DNA of 64,000 nucleotides, from the NCBI RefSeq assembly GCF_900090145.1, contig NZ_FMHI01000005.1:186001-250000 (forward strand), given 5' to 3'. Below are positions 37,667 to 47,793 of the stretch, in pieces; the stretch's first letter is position 1; every line of letters starts with the position of its first letter. The translations under genes were made by a program, and so were the position numbers. Under the pieces are notes generated by a model, which was not told where the DNA came from, ran no database searches, and saw only the letters and a list, made by a program, of their open reading frames with translations. This DNA is from Streptomyces sp. WMMB 322 (GTDB taxonomy: Bacteria > Actinomycetota > Actinomycetes > Streptomycetales > Streptomycetaceae).

Positions 37667-38185
37667 ATGACGACGACGGCACATGCGCACACGGACGGTG
37701 CGCGGACTTCGGCCCCCCGCTCCAGGATGGAGCTCTTCCGGGTCGCCCCCGACATCTACCGGACCATGTCCGCCTTCCAGTCGGCCGCGTCCGACGGTCT
37801 GGACCCGGTCGTGGCCGCCCTGGTCAAGATCCGCGCCTCCCAGCTGAACAAGTGCGCCTTCTGTCTGGACATGCATCTCACGCACGCCCGCGAGGCCGGC
37901 GAGAGACAGCTGCGCCTGGATCTGCTCCCGGCGTGGGAGGAGGCCGGCGAACAGGGCGTCTACTCGGAGCGGGAGCGGGCGGCGCTCGCGCTGACCGAGG
38001 CGATGACCGACCTGGCGGGCGGTTCCGTGCCCGACGAGGTGTACGAGCGGGCCGCACGGCACTTCGACGAGGCCGAACTCGCCCGTCTCATCGCCCAGAT
38101 CGTGGCCATCAACGCCTGGAACCGCTTCCAGGTGGCGACCCGCGCGGTCCCCGCCGGGCTCGCGGCGGAGCGGAGCGAACAGTGA
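37667..38185 (+). CDS. Carboxymuconolactone decarboxylase / AhpD-like protein (172 aa)
   Basis: AhpD-fold alkylhydroperoxidase-like protein. The redox motif is Cys63-x-x-Cys66-x-x-x-His70 in KCAFCLDMH, expected for peroxide reduction or thiol exchange in the cytosol. The second half has NAWNRFQVATRAVP typical of the family. ATG 37667 is chosen. Its stop overlaps the next GTG (GTGA), so it is co-translated with the PrpB-like lyase. Confidence 0.9.
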   Translation: MTTTAHAHTDGARTSAPRSRMELFRVAPDIYRTMSAFQSAASDGLDPVVAALVKIRASQLNKCAFCLDMHLTHAREAGERQLRLDLLPAWEEAGEQGVYSERERAALALTEAMTDLAGGSVPDEVYERAARHFDEAELARLIAQIVAINAWNRFQVATRAVPAGLAAERSEQ

Positions 38186-38961
38186 GTGCCGACACGGGCC
38201 GGAACGCACAGGGGCCCGCGGAGGGGAAGACGGGGGACACCGGCGTCGCGCGGCTGCGGTCGCTGCACCACGGCCGCTCACCGGGCGACCCCCTCGTGCT
38301 GCCCGGCCCGTGGGACGCGGCGAGCGCACGCATCTTCGCGGAGGCGGGATTCGAGGCGCTCGCCACGCCCAGTCAAGGGGTTTCGGCGTCGCTGGGCCAC
38401 GCGGACGGCGACACCCCGGCCGACGAGATGTTCGCCGCGATCACCAGGATCGTACGAGCGGTGGACGTGCCGATCACCGCGGACATCGAGAGAGGCTACG
38501 GGCTGCCGCCGGAGCGGATCGTCGAACGGCTGCTGGAGAGCGGCGCCGTCGGCTGCAACCTGGAGGACTCGGAGGGCGGGCAACTGGTCGAGCCGCAGCG
38601 GCAGGCCGACTTCCTTGCCCAGGTGCACCGGGCCGCGGGCGGGCGGCTGCTGGTCAACGCCCGCATCGACACCTATCTGCGGGGTTCCGCCGACCCGTTG
38701 GCCGAAGCCGTTGAGCGCGGTCGGCTGTATGTGGAGGCGGGCGCCGAGTGCGTGTACCCGATCAAGGCGCCGCTCGGCGACCTCGGCGTGCTGGCAGCGG
38801 AGTTGAAGGTTCCGCTCAATGCGTGGGCCCCGGTGGGCGGCGGCCCGTCGCCGCGCGAACTCGGCGCGGCGGGCGCCTCCCGCATCACCTTCGGAGGCGG
38901 GCTCGCGCACCTGGCGAGAGCGGCGGTGCGGGAACTGGCCGGGAGTCTGCGCGAGGCGTGA
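38182..38961 (+). CDS. Isocitrate lyase / PEP mutase family protein (259 aa)
   Basis: TIM-barrel carbon-carbon lyase family that includes PrpB and oxaloacetate decarboxylases. Visible elements are LPGPWDAASARIFAEAGF, ITADIERGYG (metal-binding Asp), CNLEDSEGG and VNARIDTYLRG. The exact substrate cannot be assigned from sequence, and the CysGly signature of true isocitrate lyase is absent. The start GTG 38182 overlaps the AhpD-like gene. The pair ends at a strong terminator. Confidence 0.87.
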   Translation: MSADTGRNAQGPAEGKTGDTGVARLRSLHHGRSPGDPLVLPGPWDAASARIFAEAGFEALATPSQGVSASLGHADGDTPADEMFAAITRIVRAVDVPITADIERGYGLPPERIVERLLESGAVGCNLEDSEGGQLVEPQRQADFLAQVHRAAGGRLLVNARIDTYLRGSADPLAEAVERGRLYVEAGAECVYPIKAPLGDLGVLAAELKVPLNAWAPVGGGPSPRELGAAGASRITFGGGLAHLARAAVRELAGSLREA

Positions 38962-39065
38962 CGACTGGCCGGAGCGGACGCCGCCGGATGTCCGCCGTGC
39001 GGTGACAGTCCCGCTGCCCGGCGGCTGCCGGACGGCGGGCAGCAGTCAGCCGGCAGGAACGCGAG

Positions 39066-39099
39066 CGGGCCGGGACACCGTGAGCGGTGTCCCGGCCCG
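39066..39099. terminator. Bidirectional terminator between the lyase gene and the betaine operon
   Basis: A perfect 15-bp stem (39066-39080 with 39085-39099) with a TGAG tetraloop lies between the convergent stops at 38961 and 39137. Confidence 0.9.
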
Positions 39100-39136
39100 T
39101 CGCCGGAGTGTGTCCCTCAGCGGTGACGCGGCAACG

Positions 39137-40099
39137 TCACTTCTTCGGAATCCACTTCTGCCAGGTGGCCTTGTTGGCCTTGATCCACTTCTCGGCCGCG
39201 TCCTCCGGCTTCATCTTCTTGCCGGCGATGTCACCCGCGACCTCGTTCTGGTCCTTGGTCGTCCACTTGAAGTTCTTGATGAACTGCGCGGCGGGGCTGT
39301 TGCTCTTGGCGAAGTCCGCGTTGAGGAACTTCTCGAGCTGGTTGGTCTCGTAGCCGCACTTGGCCTTCGCCGCCGGCTCCTCACAGCCCGGCGTGTGCTT
39401 GGGAAGTTCGACCTCGACCATGTCGATCTTGTTGTTCATCCACTGCGGCTCCCACCAGTAGGTGAGGAACGGCTTCTTGGCGTCGTAGAGCCGCTGGATC
39501 TCCTTCAGCTGCGCCGCTTCGGCACCGCTGGGGATGTGCTTGAAGTCGAGCTTGAGGTTCTTGATCAGTTCCTTGTCGTGCTGGGAGTACGACGGGGCGG
39601 CACCGATGAAGTGACCCTTGTCGCCGCTCTCGGACGTGCGGAAGTCCTCGGCGTACTTGTTGAGGTTCTTCCATTCCTTGATGTCGGGGTGCTTGTCCGC
39701 GTAGTACTTCGGCACGAACCAGCCGATGTGCCCGACGACGCCGAGGTCGCCGCCGGAGACGACGGTCTTCTTCTCCTCGACGTACTTCTTTTCCTTCTTC
39801 GGTACGCCGTGCCAGTCCTCGAGGATCGCGGAGGCCTTGCCGCTGTCGAGAGCGTCGAAGGCGACGGGCTCATCCATCTGCTTGGCCTCGACCTTGACGT
39901 CGAGTTCGTCCTCCAAGAGCTTCTTCACGACCGCGGCGTTCGCCTGCGCACCGACCCATGACGGTTCGGCGAGGACGACCTTGTCGTCCTTGCCTCCCCC
40001 ACCGCTCGTATCTGCCTTGCCGCAGCCGGCGGTGAGGGTCAGCGCGCCGAGGATGCTGATTCCGGCGACGACCGTGTTGCGTATCTGCTTGTTCTTCAT
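39137..40099 (-). CDS. Glycine betaine/choline ABC transporter substrate-binding lipoprotein (320 aa)
   Basis: Captures quaternary amines outside the cell. The lipobox is LTLTAGC with Cys26. The OpuAC/ProX-type fold is shown by VLAEPSWVGAQANAAVV, ILEDWHGVPKKEKKY, VGHIGWFVPKYYADKHPDI and FLTYWWEPQWM. The Trp residues in these segments would form the aromatic cage. The protein is Lys-rich compared with its neighbours, as extracellular binding proteins often are. It is the last gene of the betA/betB/opu operon, 72 bp after the permease. Confidence 0.93.
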   Translation of the reverse strand: MKNKQIRNTVVAGISILGALTLTAGCGKADTSGGGGKDDKVVLAEPSWVGAQANAAVVKKLLEDELDVKVEAKQMDEPVAFDALDSGKASAILEDWHGVPKKEKKYVEEKKTVVSGGDLGVVGHIGWFVPKYYADKHPDIKEWKNLNKYAEDFRTSESGDKGHFIGAAPSYSQHDKELIKNLKLDFKHIPSGAEAAQLKEIQRLYDAKKPFLTYWWEPQWMNNKIDMVEVELPKHTPGCEEPAAKAKCGYETNQLEKFLNADFAKSNSPAAQFIKNFKWTTKDQNEVAGDIAGKKMKPEDAAEKWIKANKATWQKWIPKK

Positions 40100-40171
40100 G
40101 TGCGTGACCTGATTTCTCTTCTCGGGGTAGAGGGTTCCGTCGGGTGGGGGGTGCGTTTCTGGGGATGCCCG

Positions 40172-42217
40172 TCACTCACTGCGCCGCTCCCCCGCAGGCT
40201 GGGAGATCCGGTCGAGCATGATGCCGAGGCAGACGATGGCGATACCCGCGGGCAGACCCTGGGCGAGGTTGCCCTTGGACAGCCCCTGCACGACGTCGTA
40301 GCCGAGGGCGCCGCCGCCGATGAGGCCGGCGATGACGACCATCGAAAGCACCAGCACGACACCCTGGTTGACGCCGACCAGCAGCGACTTGCGGGCCAGC
40401 GGCAGCTGGACGCCGAAGAGCTGCTGCCTGCTCGTCGCACCGAGCGAGCGGGACGCCTCCATCGCCGCGGGGTCGACGTAGCGAAGACCCTGGGCGGTGA
40501 TGCGGATGACGGCCGGGCACGCGTAGATGACGGCCGCGATGATTCCGGCGCTGCGGCTGAGGCCGACGAGCGCGATCACCGGGATCAGATACACGAACTG
40601 CGGCATCGTCTGCATCGTGTCGAGCACGGGACGCAACATCCGTTCGACGCGCTGTACCCGCGCCGTGAGGACACCGAGCACGATCCCGAGGAGCATGGTC
40701 ACCACAAGACCCGCGATGACCTGGGAGAAGGTGTCCATCGACTTGTCCCACAGGCCCATCACGCCGACCAGACCGAGGCAGATGGCGCCGGTCAGCGAGG
40801 CCCGCCAGGTGCCGACGATCCAGCCGATGGCCGCGACCAGAAGCACCAGCGCCCACCACGGGGTGGTCTCCAGGCCCGTGCGCAGCGGGTTGAGCACATA
40901 GACCGTGAAGCCCTTGGCCCACACCTCCGTTCCGCCCAGCAGCGGGACGCCGTGCCCGATCGCGCCGGTGAGCCAGTCCACGGCCCCCTGCAGAGGACGG
41001 GTCACATCAACCGTCCACGCGTCCGGCCACTCGCGCTCGCCCAGGGAGGCGCCGATGGCGGAGAACACGCCGATCAGGAGGACGACCAGTCCCCACACGG
41101 CCGTTCGCACGCGCCTCATGAGCTTTGTCGCGCCGACGGTCACGGTGGCGTCCAGCCGCTCGCCCGCAGCGGCGGTCGTGCGGTCCAGCAGCACGGCGAT
41201 CAGCACGACGGCGATGCCCGCGGTGAGCGCCGTCCCGACGTCGAGGCTGCCGAGTGCCTGGTAGATCTCGTCGCCCAGACCCTCCGAACCGATGAGGGAG
41301 GCGAGGACGACCATCGACAGGCACATCATGATCGCCTGGTTGAGGCCGAGCATCATCTGCTTCCGTGCCAGCGGCAGCCGCGCCGTCCACAGCCGCTGCC
41401 AGGAGCTCGACCCCAGGGACGCGGAGGCCTCCAGCGCCGCGGGGTCGGCGCTGCGCAGCCCGAGCGAGGTGAGGCGGGCCATCGGCGGAGCCGCGTAGAT
41501 GACGGTCGCGATGAGCGCGGAGGGAACACCGACACCGAACATCAGCAGCAGCGGCAGGAGATACGCGAACGCCGGCATGACCTGCATCGTGTCGAAGACC
41601 GGGCGCAGCATCCTCTCGATGCGGTCCGAGAGTCCGGCTCCGAGCCCCAGTAGGAATCCGAGCAGGGCGGCGGCGAAGACGGCGACCGTCATCAGGGCCA
41701 GCGTCTCCATCGTGGCCTGCCACATGTTCAGCACGCCGCAGGCGACGAAGACGCCGAGCGTGGTGACGCCCGTGCGCAGCGCGCGGCGGGAGAGGTCGGA
41801 GCCTCCAGCCGCCCAGCCGACGAGCGTGCCGACGACGGTGACGCCCACCCAGCCCATCGCGTCGAACAGGCTGACGATGGCGTCCACGGAGCTCTCGGCG
41901 CCGTTGCTGATGTGCAGCAGGAAGTAGAGGAAGATCGGGCTCGTCTCGCGGTTGTCCACGAGCCAGTTGTCGAGGTCGTCCAGGGGCGACTTGATGTCGA
42001 CGGTCCAGCTCGCGGGCCAGATGCCCGAGCCGCCGACCGCCGCGCTGATGACGACGACCAGCACCGCGAGAAGCAGCACGAGCAGCTTCGGGTTGCCGGC
42101 GAGTGCCTTGAGGGCGCCCGGGGTCTGCTGCTGCTCCGGCCGCTTTTCCGGCTGCTCCTGCGAGGGGATGCCGGTTGCCCGCTGTTCGCCCTGCTCCGGA
42201 ATGGTGGGAGTGCTCAC
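40172..42217 (-). CDS. Fused glycine betaine ABC permease with two permease domains (681 aa)
   Basis: Two ProW-like MetI permease domains in one chain. The first is at about 150-345 (RIERMLRPVFDTMQVMPAFA) and the second at about 500-670 (RVERMLRPVLDTMQTMPQFV). Each has its own ASxSLGxxxxQxLxxxxLPLA EAA-type loop for the ATPase. Each half is also preceded by a PDAWTVDVTRPL-like periplasmic segment, showing an internal duplication of the whole subunit. The start is GTG 42217. Most betaine systems use a homodimer of one permease, so this is a natural tandem dimer. Confidence 0.93.
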   Translation of the reverse strand: MSTPTIPEQGEQRATGIPSQEQPEKRPEQQQTPGALKALAGNPKLLVLLLAVLVVVISAAVGGSGIWPASWTVDIKSPLDDLDNWLVDNRETSPIFLYFLLHISNGAESSVDAIVSLFDAMGWVGVTVVGTLVGWAAGGSDLSRRALRTGVTTLGVFVACGVLNMWQATMETLALMTVAVFAAALLGFLLGLGAGLSDRIERMLRPVFDTMQVMPAFAYLLPLLLMFGVGVPSALIATVIYAAPPMARLTSLGLRSADPAALEASASLGSSSWQRLWTARLPLARKQMMLGLNQAIMMCLSMVVLASLIGSEGLGDEIYQALGSLDVGTALTAGIAVVLIAVLLDRTTAAAGERLDATVTVGATKLMRRVRTAVWGLVVLLIGVFSAIGASLGEREWPDAWTVDVTRPLQGAVDWLTGAIGHGVPLLGGTEVWAKGFTVYVLNPLRTGLETTPWWALVLLVAAIGWIVGTWRASLTGAICLGLVGVMGLWDKSMDTFSQVIAGLVVTMLLGIVLGVLTARVQRVERMLRPVLDTMQTMPQFVYLIPVIALVGLSRSAGIIAAVIYACPAVIRITAQGLRYVDPAAMEASRSLGATSRQQLFGVQLPLARKSLLVGVNQGVVLVLSMVVIAGLIGGGALGYDVVQGLSKGNLAQGLPAGIAIVCLGIMLDRISQPAGERRSE

Positions 42218-42287
42218 GCCGGCCTCACCGTCCCGCTCTCGTCCGCGGGGCGTCCCTGCCGTGCGGCGGGCGCTGCGAAGCGGGTGC

Positions 42288-43409
42288 TCATACGGCGGCC
42301 ACCTCCTTGTCCCTGCCCGGGTCGCCCTTGCCGTTCTGGTCGGTGTCGCCGCCGTCGAGACCCGCGACGACGTTGAGCAGGCAGGCGTGGTCGATGACGC
42401 CTATGGTCCGTCCGCCGTCCACGACGCGGAGGTTCTCGCCGCTGCGGGCGACGGCCTCGATCGCATCGGAGACCAGCGTGTCCGGCGAGACGTCCGCGCC
42501 GCGGTCGGCCTCGGCCTTCTCGGCGGGACGCATGGCACGGCGCACGGATATGACCTGTTCGCGGGGGACGTCGCGGACGAAGTCGCGGACGTAGTCGTCC
42601 GCGGGGTTGGCGACGATCTCCTCGGGGGTGCCGAGCTGCACGATCTCGCCGTCGCGCATCAGCAGAATCCGGTCGCCCAGGCGCAGCGCCTCGGACAGGT
42701 CGTGCGTGATGAAGACCATCGTCCGGCCCTCCTCGCGGTGCAGCCGGATGACCTCCTCCTGCATGTCCCGGCGGATCAGCGGGTCGAGAGCGCTGAACGG
42801 CTCGTCGAACAGCAGCACTTCGGGGTCGACGGCGAGGGCGCGGGCCAGCCCGACGCGCTGCTGCTGACCACCGGAGAGCTGTACGGGGCGGCGGTCGCCG
42901 AGGCCCGTGAGGCCGACCTTCTCGACCATCTCCAGGCCCTTGGCGCGGCGCTGCTGCTTGGACATTCCCTGGATCTCCAGGCCGTAGGCGACGTTGTCGG
43001 TCACCGTGCGGTGCGGCAGCAGGCCGAAGTTCTGGAAGACCATGGCGGTGCGGTGGCGGCGCAGTTCGCGCAGGCGGTGCTTGTCCATGGCGCGCACGTC
43101 CTCGCCGTCCATCTCCAGCACGCCCGACGTCGGCTCGATGAGGCGGGTGAGACAGCGTACGAGCGTCGACTTGCCGGAACCGGAGAGGCCCATGACGACG
43201 AAGACCTCGCCCTTGCGTACGTCGAACGAGACGTCGCGGACGGCGGCGGTGCAGCCGGTGCGCTTGGTCAGTTCGGCGGCGGAGAGCCCGGCGAGCTCCT
43301 TGTCGCCGGGCACCCGATGTGCCTTGGGTCCGAACACCTTCCACAGATTGCGGACGGAGAACACCGGGCTGGCCGGGGCGGCCTCATGGGTCTCATGGGT
43401 CTCGGACAT
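42288..43409 (-). CDS. Glycine betaine ABC transporter ATPase (about 373 aa)
   Basis: OpuAA/ProV-type ATPase. Walker [10 protein letters not shown]-loop [13 protein letters not shown], signature LSGGQQQR, Walker [13 protein letters not shown], His switch [10 protein letters not shown] single CBS-like segment ([20 protein letters not shown]) near the C-terminus may sense ionic strength. The gene begins in the stop codon of the dehydrogenase (TGA 43411-43409, ATG 43409). A GTG one codon earlier is also possible, and GGAGGT lies upstream. Confidence 0.94.
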   Translation of the reverse strand: MSETHETHEAAPASPVFSVRNLWKVFGPKAHRVPGDKELAGLSAAELTKRTGCTAAVRDVSFDVRKGEVFVVMGLSGSGKSTLVRCLTRLIEPTSGVLEMDGEDVRAMDKHRLRELRRHRTAMVFQNFGLLPHRTVTDNVAYGLEIQGMSKQQRRAKGLEMVEKVGLTGLGDRRPVQLSGGQQQRVGLARALAVDPEVLLFDEPFSALDPLIRRDMQEEVIRLHREEGRTMVFITHDLSEALRLGDRILLMRDGEIVQLGTPEEIVANPADDYVRDFVRDVPREQVISVRRAMRPAEKAEADRGADVSPDTLVSDAIEAVARSGENLRVVDGGRTIGVIDHACLLNVVAGLDGGDTDQNGKGDPGRDKEVAAV

Positions 43410-44980
43410 CACGCAACACCTCCCGGTGCCTTGGTCGTAGCGGGTCGATCGGATCGGATGAGGTCAGCGGCCTTCTCCCCGACCATCAGCACACCGATCA
43501 TCGGGTTGACCGCGGGCATGGTGGGGAAGACGGAGGCGTCCGCGACGCGGATGCCCTCCAGGCCGCGGATCTTCAGCTGGGGGTCGACGACGGCGAGGGC
43601 GTCGTCGTGGGCGCCCATGCGGCAGGTGCCGGCGGGGTGGTAGACGGTGTGCGCCACCCTGCGGGCGTATTCGCTGATGTCCGCGTCGGAGGTGACGTCG
43701 GGGCCGGGGCACACCTCCCGCGTGAGCCATCCCGCGAACGGCTCGGTGTCCGCGACCTGCCGGGCTGCCTTGATGCCGTCGACGAGTGTGCGGCCGTCGT
43801 AGTCGTCCTCGTCCGTGAAGTACCGGAAGTCCAGGGCCGGCTTGACGGCGGGGTCGGCAGAGGTGAGGTAAAGGCGCCCGCGGCTGCGCGGCTTGGGGAT
43901 GTTCGGCGTCAACGACACGCCGTGCGGGGGCCGTTCGTAGCCCAGCCGCTCGGGATTGTCGGTGAAGGGGATCTGGTAGAAGTGGAACATCAGGTCGGGT
44001 CCGGCCGACTCCGGGTCCCGGCGCAGGAAGAGCCCGGCGTCGGAGTCCATCGCGGAGTTGTCGGGGATGGGCCCGTCCGTCTCCCAGACGATCACCGACT
44101 CGGGGTGGTCGAGCAGGTTCTCCCCGACGCCCGGAAGGTCGTGCGTGACGGGAAGACCGAGTGCCTCCAGGTCCGCTTTCGGACCGATGCCCGAGTGCAT
44201 CAGCAGCCTCGGGGTGTCCACGGCCCCTGCGCAGACCAGCACTTCGCCCGCCGCGGAGATCAGCCGTTCCGAGCCGTCCTTGCCTCGGACGTGCACGCCG
44301 GTCGCCCTGTTGCCCTCCAGCCGGAGCCGGTACGCCCAGGTCTCCAGGAGGATGTCGAGGTTCGGGCGGTCACCGGCCTCGATGTGGGGGTGGAGGTAGG
44401 CGACGGACGCCGAGGAGCGCTTGTTGGTCTCCGGGTGGTAGGCGAGGTCGAAGAAGCCGACGCCCTCGTGGAACGGCTGCCTGTTGAAACCGTCGATCTC
44501 CGGGACGTCCAGGGCGTCCTTGGCCGCGGCGATGAAGTCGCGGGCGATGTCGTTGCGGTCCTGCTCCCCGACCGGCACGACGTTGTTGCGCAGCTTGGCG
44601 AAGTAGGGGTCCATGGCGGCGGCACCCCAGCCCCTGGCACCGCCGGCCTCCCACTCGTCCCAGTCGGACGGCAGCGGCTTGAAGGAGATCAGGGTGTTGT
44701 GCGACGAGCAGCCGCCGAGCACCTTCGCCCGGCTGTGCCGGATGTGTGAGTTCCCTCGGGGTTGTTCGGTGGTGGGGTAGTCGTAGTCGAGCTCGCCGCC
44801 GAGCAGACCGAGCCAGCGGCGCAGTGTGAGCACCTCGGGCCGGTCGATGTCGGACGGGCCGCCTTCGATGAGGGCGACGGTGACGTCCGGGTCCTCGGTG
44901 AGCCGTGAGGCGATCACCGACCCGGCGGTACCGCCGCCGACTATGACGTAGTCGTAGGTGGATATGTCTTCTCTGGACAT
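43409..44980 (-). CDS. betA: Choline dehydrogenase, GMC oxidoreductase (about 523 aa)
   Basis: FAD enzyme oxidising choline to betaine aldehyde. ADP-binding motif [19 protein letters not shown] near residue 9. The second GMC signature is seen in [15 protein letters not shown]. The active-site His is in [10 protein letters not shown] and the Asn-Pro in [12 protein letters not shown] prefer ATG 44980, while a GTG at 45007 extends it by nine residues without a ribosome site. Assignment to choline rather than another alcohol rests on the neighbouring betaine-aldehyde dehydrogenase and betaine transporter. Confidence 0.88.
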   Translation of the reverse strand: MSREDISTYDYVIVGGGTAGSVIASRLTEDPDVTVALIEGGPSDIDRPEVLTLRRWLGLLGGELDYDYPTTEQPRGNSHIRHSRAKVLGGCSSHNTLISFKPLPSDWDEWEAGGARGWGAAAMDPYFAKLRNNVVPVGEQDRNDIARDFIAAAKDALDVPEIDGFNRQPFHEGVGFFDLAYHPETNKRSSASVAYLHPHIEAGDRPNLDILLETWAYRLRLEGNRATGVHVRGKDGSERLISAAGEVLVCAGAVDTPRLLMHSGIGPKADLEALGLPVTHDLPGVGENLLDHPESVIVWETDGPIPDNSAMDSDAGLFLRRDPESAGPDLMFHFYQIPFTDNPERLGYERPPHGVSLTPNIPKPRSRGRLYLTSADPAVKPALDFRYFTDEDDYDGRTLVDGIKAARQVADTEPFAGWLTREVCPGPDVTSDADISEYARRVAHTVYHPAGTCRMGAHDDALAVVDPQLKIRGLEGIRVADASVFPTMPAVNPMIGVLMVGEKAADLIRSDRPATTKAPGGVA

Positions 44981-45053
44981 TTCCGTGTTGTGCTCCTCGG
45001 GGTTCACGCGTCAGGACGGAGAGGACGGGGCGGGCATCGGTGCGGCTGCTCCG

Positions 45054-46556
45054 TCAGCCGGAGAACCAGCGGACCGGTCGGGGACGCAGGTTCTCGTACA
45101 CGTGCTTGGTCTCGCGGTACTCGGCGAGTCCGTGCGGACCCAGCTCACGGCCCACGCCCGACTTGCCGAATCCACCCCACTCGGCCTGCGGCAGATAGGG
45201 ATGGAAGTCATTGATCCACACGGTGCCGTGGCGCAGACGGGCCGCGACGCGGCGGGCACGCGCGGTGTCCGCGGAGAAGACGCCGCCGGCGAGCCCGTAC
45301 TCGGTGTCGTTGGCGAGCGCCACCGCTTCGTCCTCGGTCCGGAAGGTCTCGACGGTGAGGATGGGCCCGAAGGTCTCCTCCCGGATCACCTTCATGCGCC
45401 GGTGACAGTTGTCGAGGATCGTCGGTGAGTAGAAGTAGCCGTCGGCAGGGCGCACGTCGGACGGTTCGGGCCGCTCGCCGCCGCTGCGCAGCACGGCACC
45501 CTCGTCCAGCGCGGACGCCACGTACGCCTCGGTCTTGGCCAGCTGCTGCGCCGAGACCAGCGGCCCGCATTCGACGCCCTTCTCGGTGCCGCGGCCGAGG
45601 CGGATGCGCCGGGCGCGGGCGGCGAGCTCGGTGACGAAGCGCTCCCGCACGGACTCCTCGATGATGAGGCGGGCACCGGCGGAGCAGACCTGGCCGCTGT
45701 GGATGAAGGCGGCGTTGAGGGCCTGATCGACGGCGGTGTCGAAACCCTCGTCGGTGGCACAGGCGTCGGCGAAGACAACGTTGGGGTTCTTGCCGCCGAG
45801 CTCCAGCGCCACCTTCTTCACTCCGGGGGCGGCGGCCTGGGCGACCTTCGTCCCGGAGACGAGACCGCCGGTGAAGGAGACGAGGTCCACGTCGGGGTGC
45901 TCGGACAGGCGGGCGCCGACGGGGTCGCCGGGCCCGGTGACCAGGTTCGCGACGCCCGCCGGGAGGCCGGCCTCGGCGAGCAGCCTCACCAGGTGGATGG
46001 TGGTCATGGGGGTGATCTCGCTGGGCTTGATCACGAAGGTGTTGCCGGCGGCCAGCGCCGGGGCGATCTTCCAACTGGCCTGGAGCAGCGGGTAGTTCCA
46101 GGGCGTGATCATGGCGCAGACCCCGACGGGCTCGTGCACGACGACGCTGTGCACGTCCGGGTCGCCCGCGTCGACGACGCGGCCGGCCGACTCGCCGGTG
46201 ACGAGGTCGGCGAAATAGCGGAAGGCCGCAGTGACGTCGTCGACGTCCACCCGGCCTTCTTCCCACGTCTTGCCCGCATCCCGCGACTCGGTGAGGCCTA
46301 TCTCCTCACGGTCGCGCTGGAGGAGATCCGCGACGCGGCGGAGCAGGGCGGCCCGCTCCGCGACCGGTGTCCTCGGCCAGTCGCCCTCGTCGAAGGCGCG
46401 GCGGGCGGCGGCGACGGCGGCGTCGGTGTCCTGAGCGCCGCCCTCCGCCACGACGGCGAGCGTGGTGGCGTCAGCGGGGTCGAGGATTTCCCGAGTTCCG
46501 CCGGCCTGCGCGGAACGCCAGCCGCCGTCGATATGAATGCTTTCTATTTCGGACAC
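45054..46556 (-). CDS. betB: Betaine-aldehyde dehydrogenase (500 aa)
   Basis: NAD-dependent aldehyde dehydrogenase producing glycine betaine. It shows PWNYPLLQASWKIAPALAAG, the general base in LELGGKNPNVVFAD, the catalytic Cys in HSGQVCSAGARL, and EETFGPILTVETF. The C-terminal EWGGFGKSGVGRELG is typical of BetB-like enzymes. GTG 46556 (SEIESIHIDGGW) fits the family start. ATG 46589 would add 11 basic residues. First gene of the five-gene osmoprotectant operon. Confidence 0.92.
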   Translation of the reverse strand: MSEIESIHIDGGWRSAQAGGTREILDPADATTLAVVAEGGAQDTDAAVAAARRAFDEGDWPRTPVAERAALLRRVADLLQRDREEIGLTESRDAGKTWEEGRVDVDDVTAAFRYFADLVTGESAGRVVDAGDPDVHSVVVHEPVGVCAMITPWNYPLLQASWKIAPALAAGNTFVIKPSEITPMTTIHLVRLLAEAGLPAGVANLVTGPGDPVGARLSEHPDVDLVSFTGGLVSGTKVAQAAAPGVKKVALELGGKNPNVVFADACATDEGFDTAVDQALNAAFIHSGQVCSAGARLIIEESVRERFVTELAARARRIRLGRGTEKGVECGPLVSAQQLAKTEAYVASALDEGAVLRSGGERPEPSDVRPADGYFYSPTILDNCHRRMKVIREETFGPILTVETFRTEDEAVALANDTEYGLAGGVFSADTARARRVAARLRHGTVWINDFHPYLPQAEWGGFGKSGVGRELGPHGLAEYRETKHVYENLRPRPVRWFSG

Positions 46557-46961
46557 CTTCTGTACTGCCTTCCGAGCTGAATGACGCATCGTGTCACGAA
46601 ACAATCACATCGTGACCGCGGTGAAACAAGCCATGCGCTGGTCACATGGCAAGAGCGAACCCTGCCCCGTCTTGGCGTTTGCATGTCCGTCCGCGGCAGA
46701 TAAGTGGGGTTCCTCACGAGCCGAAGTGTGCGCGTGACGGACAAAGGTCCCGGTTGGCGCCCTCTGAGAGCGTTTTATAACGATTCTGATCGCAGGCCTG
46801 GCTGATTCTTTTGCATGCCGTGGAAGGCGGTATTGACGGTTCCCGCCGCGGCGATCAAGGCCTCGCCGGTACCGGTTTCCTGTGTGGCCGGGCATGCGGT
46901 TGCGGGGGCGGAACGGCGCTGCAGCGAAGGGTGAACGAAGGCCGCCGCCGCCCGGTCCGCG
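46557..46961. promoter_or_regulatory. Upstream region of the betaine operon with palindrome and AT-rich patch
   Basis: No gene is seen. TCGTGTCACGA (46589-46599) is a perfect 11-bp palindrome close to the betB start, and a related TCACATCGTGAC follows at 46606-46617. It may bind a repressor. An AT-rich patch at 46771-46790 includes TATAAC (46776-46781), 16 bp after TTGGCG (46754-46759), a fair plus-strand promoter that would read antisense into the 3' end of the next operon. No BetI-type regulator gene is nearby. Confidence 0.45.
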
Positions 46962-47771
46962 TCACTGGGCTGCGGTCTCGCCGGCCCCGGACTCCCCGCC
47001 CTCGCCGCAGTCCACGCCGGACGGGCAGAAGAACGCCAGCGCCGTGTCGAGCATCTCCTTCTGGTCCTCCGAGGCGCCGTCCTTGTCCGGCCCGTACGCG
47101 ATGACCGCGTACAGCTCGCCGTCCTGGGCCTCGAAGCGGTGGTCGACGACGCGGCGCGTACCGCCGTGCTCATCGGAGTCGTAGGTGTACTCGAGACGGG
47201 CCGCCGGACCGTCGCCGCCGTCGACGCGGTCGAGGGACTCGCGCTCGTAGCTCTTGTTCTTCTCCGCGTTCGCCTCCGCCAGCTCCAGCGACTCATACGG
47301 ATCCGCGTCCTCCACCCAGAACACCTGAAGCTGACTGGAGCGGCCCGGCCCCTCGTAGAAGACGGCCTGGGAGCCTTCCCGGCCCTCGGCACGCCGCTCC
47401 CAGCCCTTCGGGACGGCGAGGCTGAACCCCTCAGGGTCGTCAGCGATCTCGAACCCGCTCGGCGGGCTCGACTCGGCCGCGCCGGTGGGGTCGGCGGACC
47501 CCTCCCCCGTCGCCGCCGGCGGACTCGTGCCCGGCCGGGACGTGGTGTCCGGGTCGGGGACGACCACCTGCGAGCGGTCGTCGGGCGGAGCCGGCTCGTC
47601 CTTCCAGCCCAGCGCCCACCCGCCGAAGGCCAGCGCGCACACCGCGAGCACCGCCAACGCGCCCTTGGCCGCGGTCCGTTGCTGACGCGCGGACTCGGTG
47701 TGCTGCCGCGCCTTCAGGATCTCGGCCTCGTGGTCCACCCAGCGCTGCTGGTCGGCGTCGAAACGGATCAC
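46962..47771 (-). CDS. Single-pass membrane protein of unknown function (269 aa)
   Basis: The start is GTG 47771 after GAGAGGTGAG. A 36-residue charged cytoplasmic N-terminus (MIRFDADQQRWVDHEAEILK) is followed by one TM (about 37-56), a Pro/Ser/Thr/Asp linker (60-105) and an extracytoplasmic domain (about 108-255). The domain begins EGFSLAVPKGWERR, like lipid- or kinase-associated sensor domains of actinobacteria, and has two Cys near its end (FFCPSGVDC). The last residues are disordered. It is the third gene of a compact operon with the two tag-sharing proteins, 22 bp after the second. Confidence 0.75.
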   Translation of the reverse strand: MIRFDADQQRWVDHEAEILKARQHTESARQQRTAAKGALAVLAVCALAFGGWALGWKDEPAPPDDRSQVVVPDPDTTSRPGTSPPAATGEGSADPTGAAESSPPSGFEIADDPEGFSLAVPKGWERRAEGREGSQAVFYEGPGRSSQLQVFWVEDADPYESLELAEANAEKNKSYERESLDRVDGGDGPAARLEYTYDSDEHGGTRRVVDHRFEAQDGELYAVIAYGPDKDGASEDQKEMLDTALAFFCPSGVDCGEGGESGAGETAAQ

Positions 47772-47793
47772 CGGGTCTCACCTCTCACGTCGC

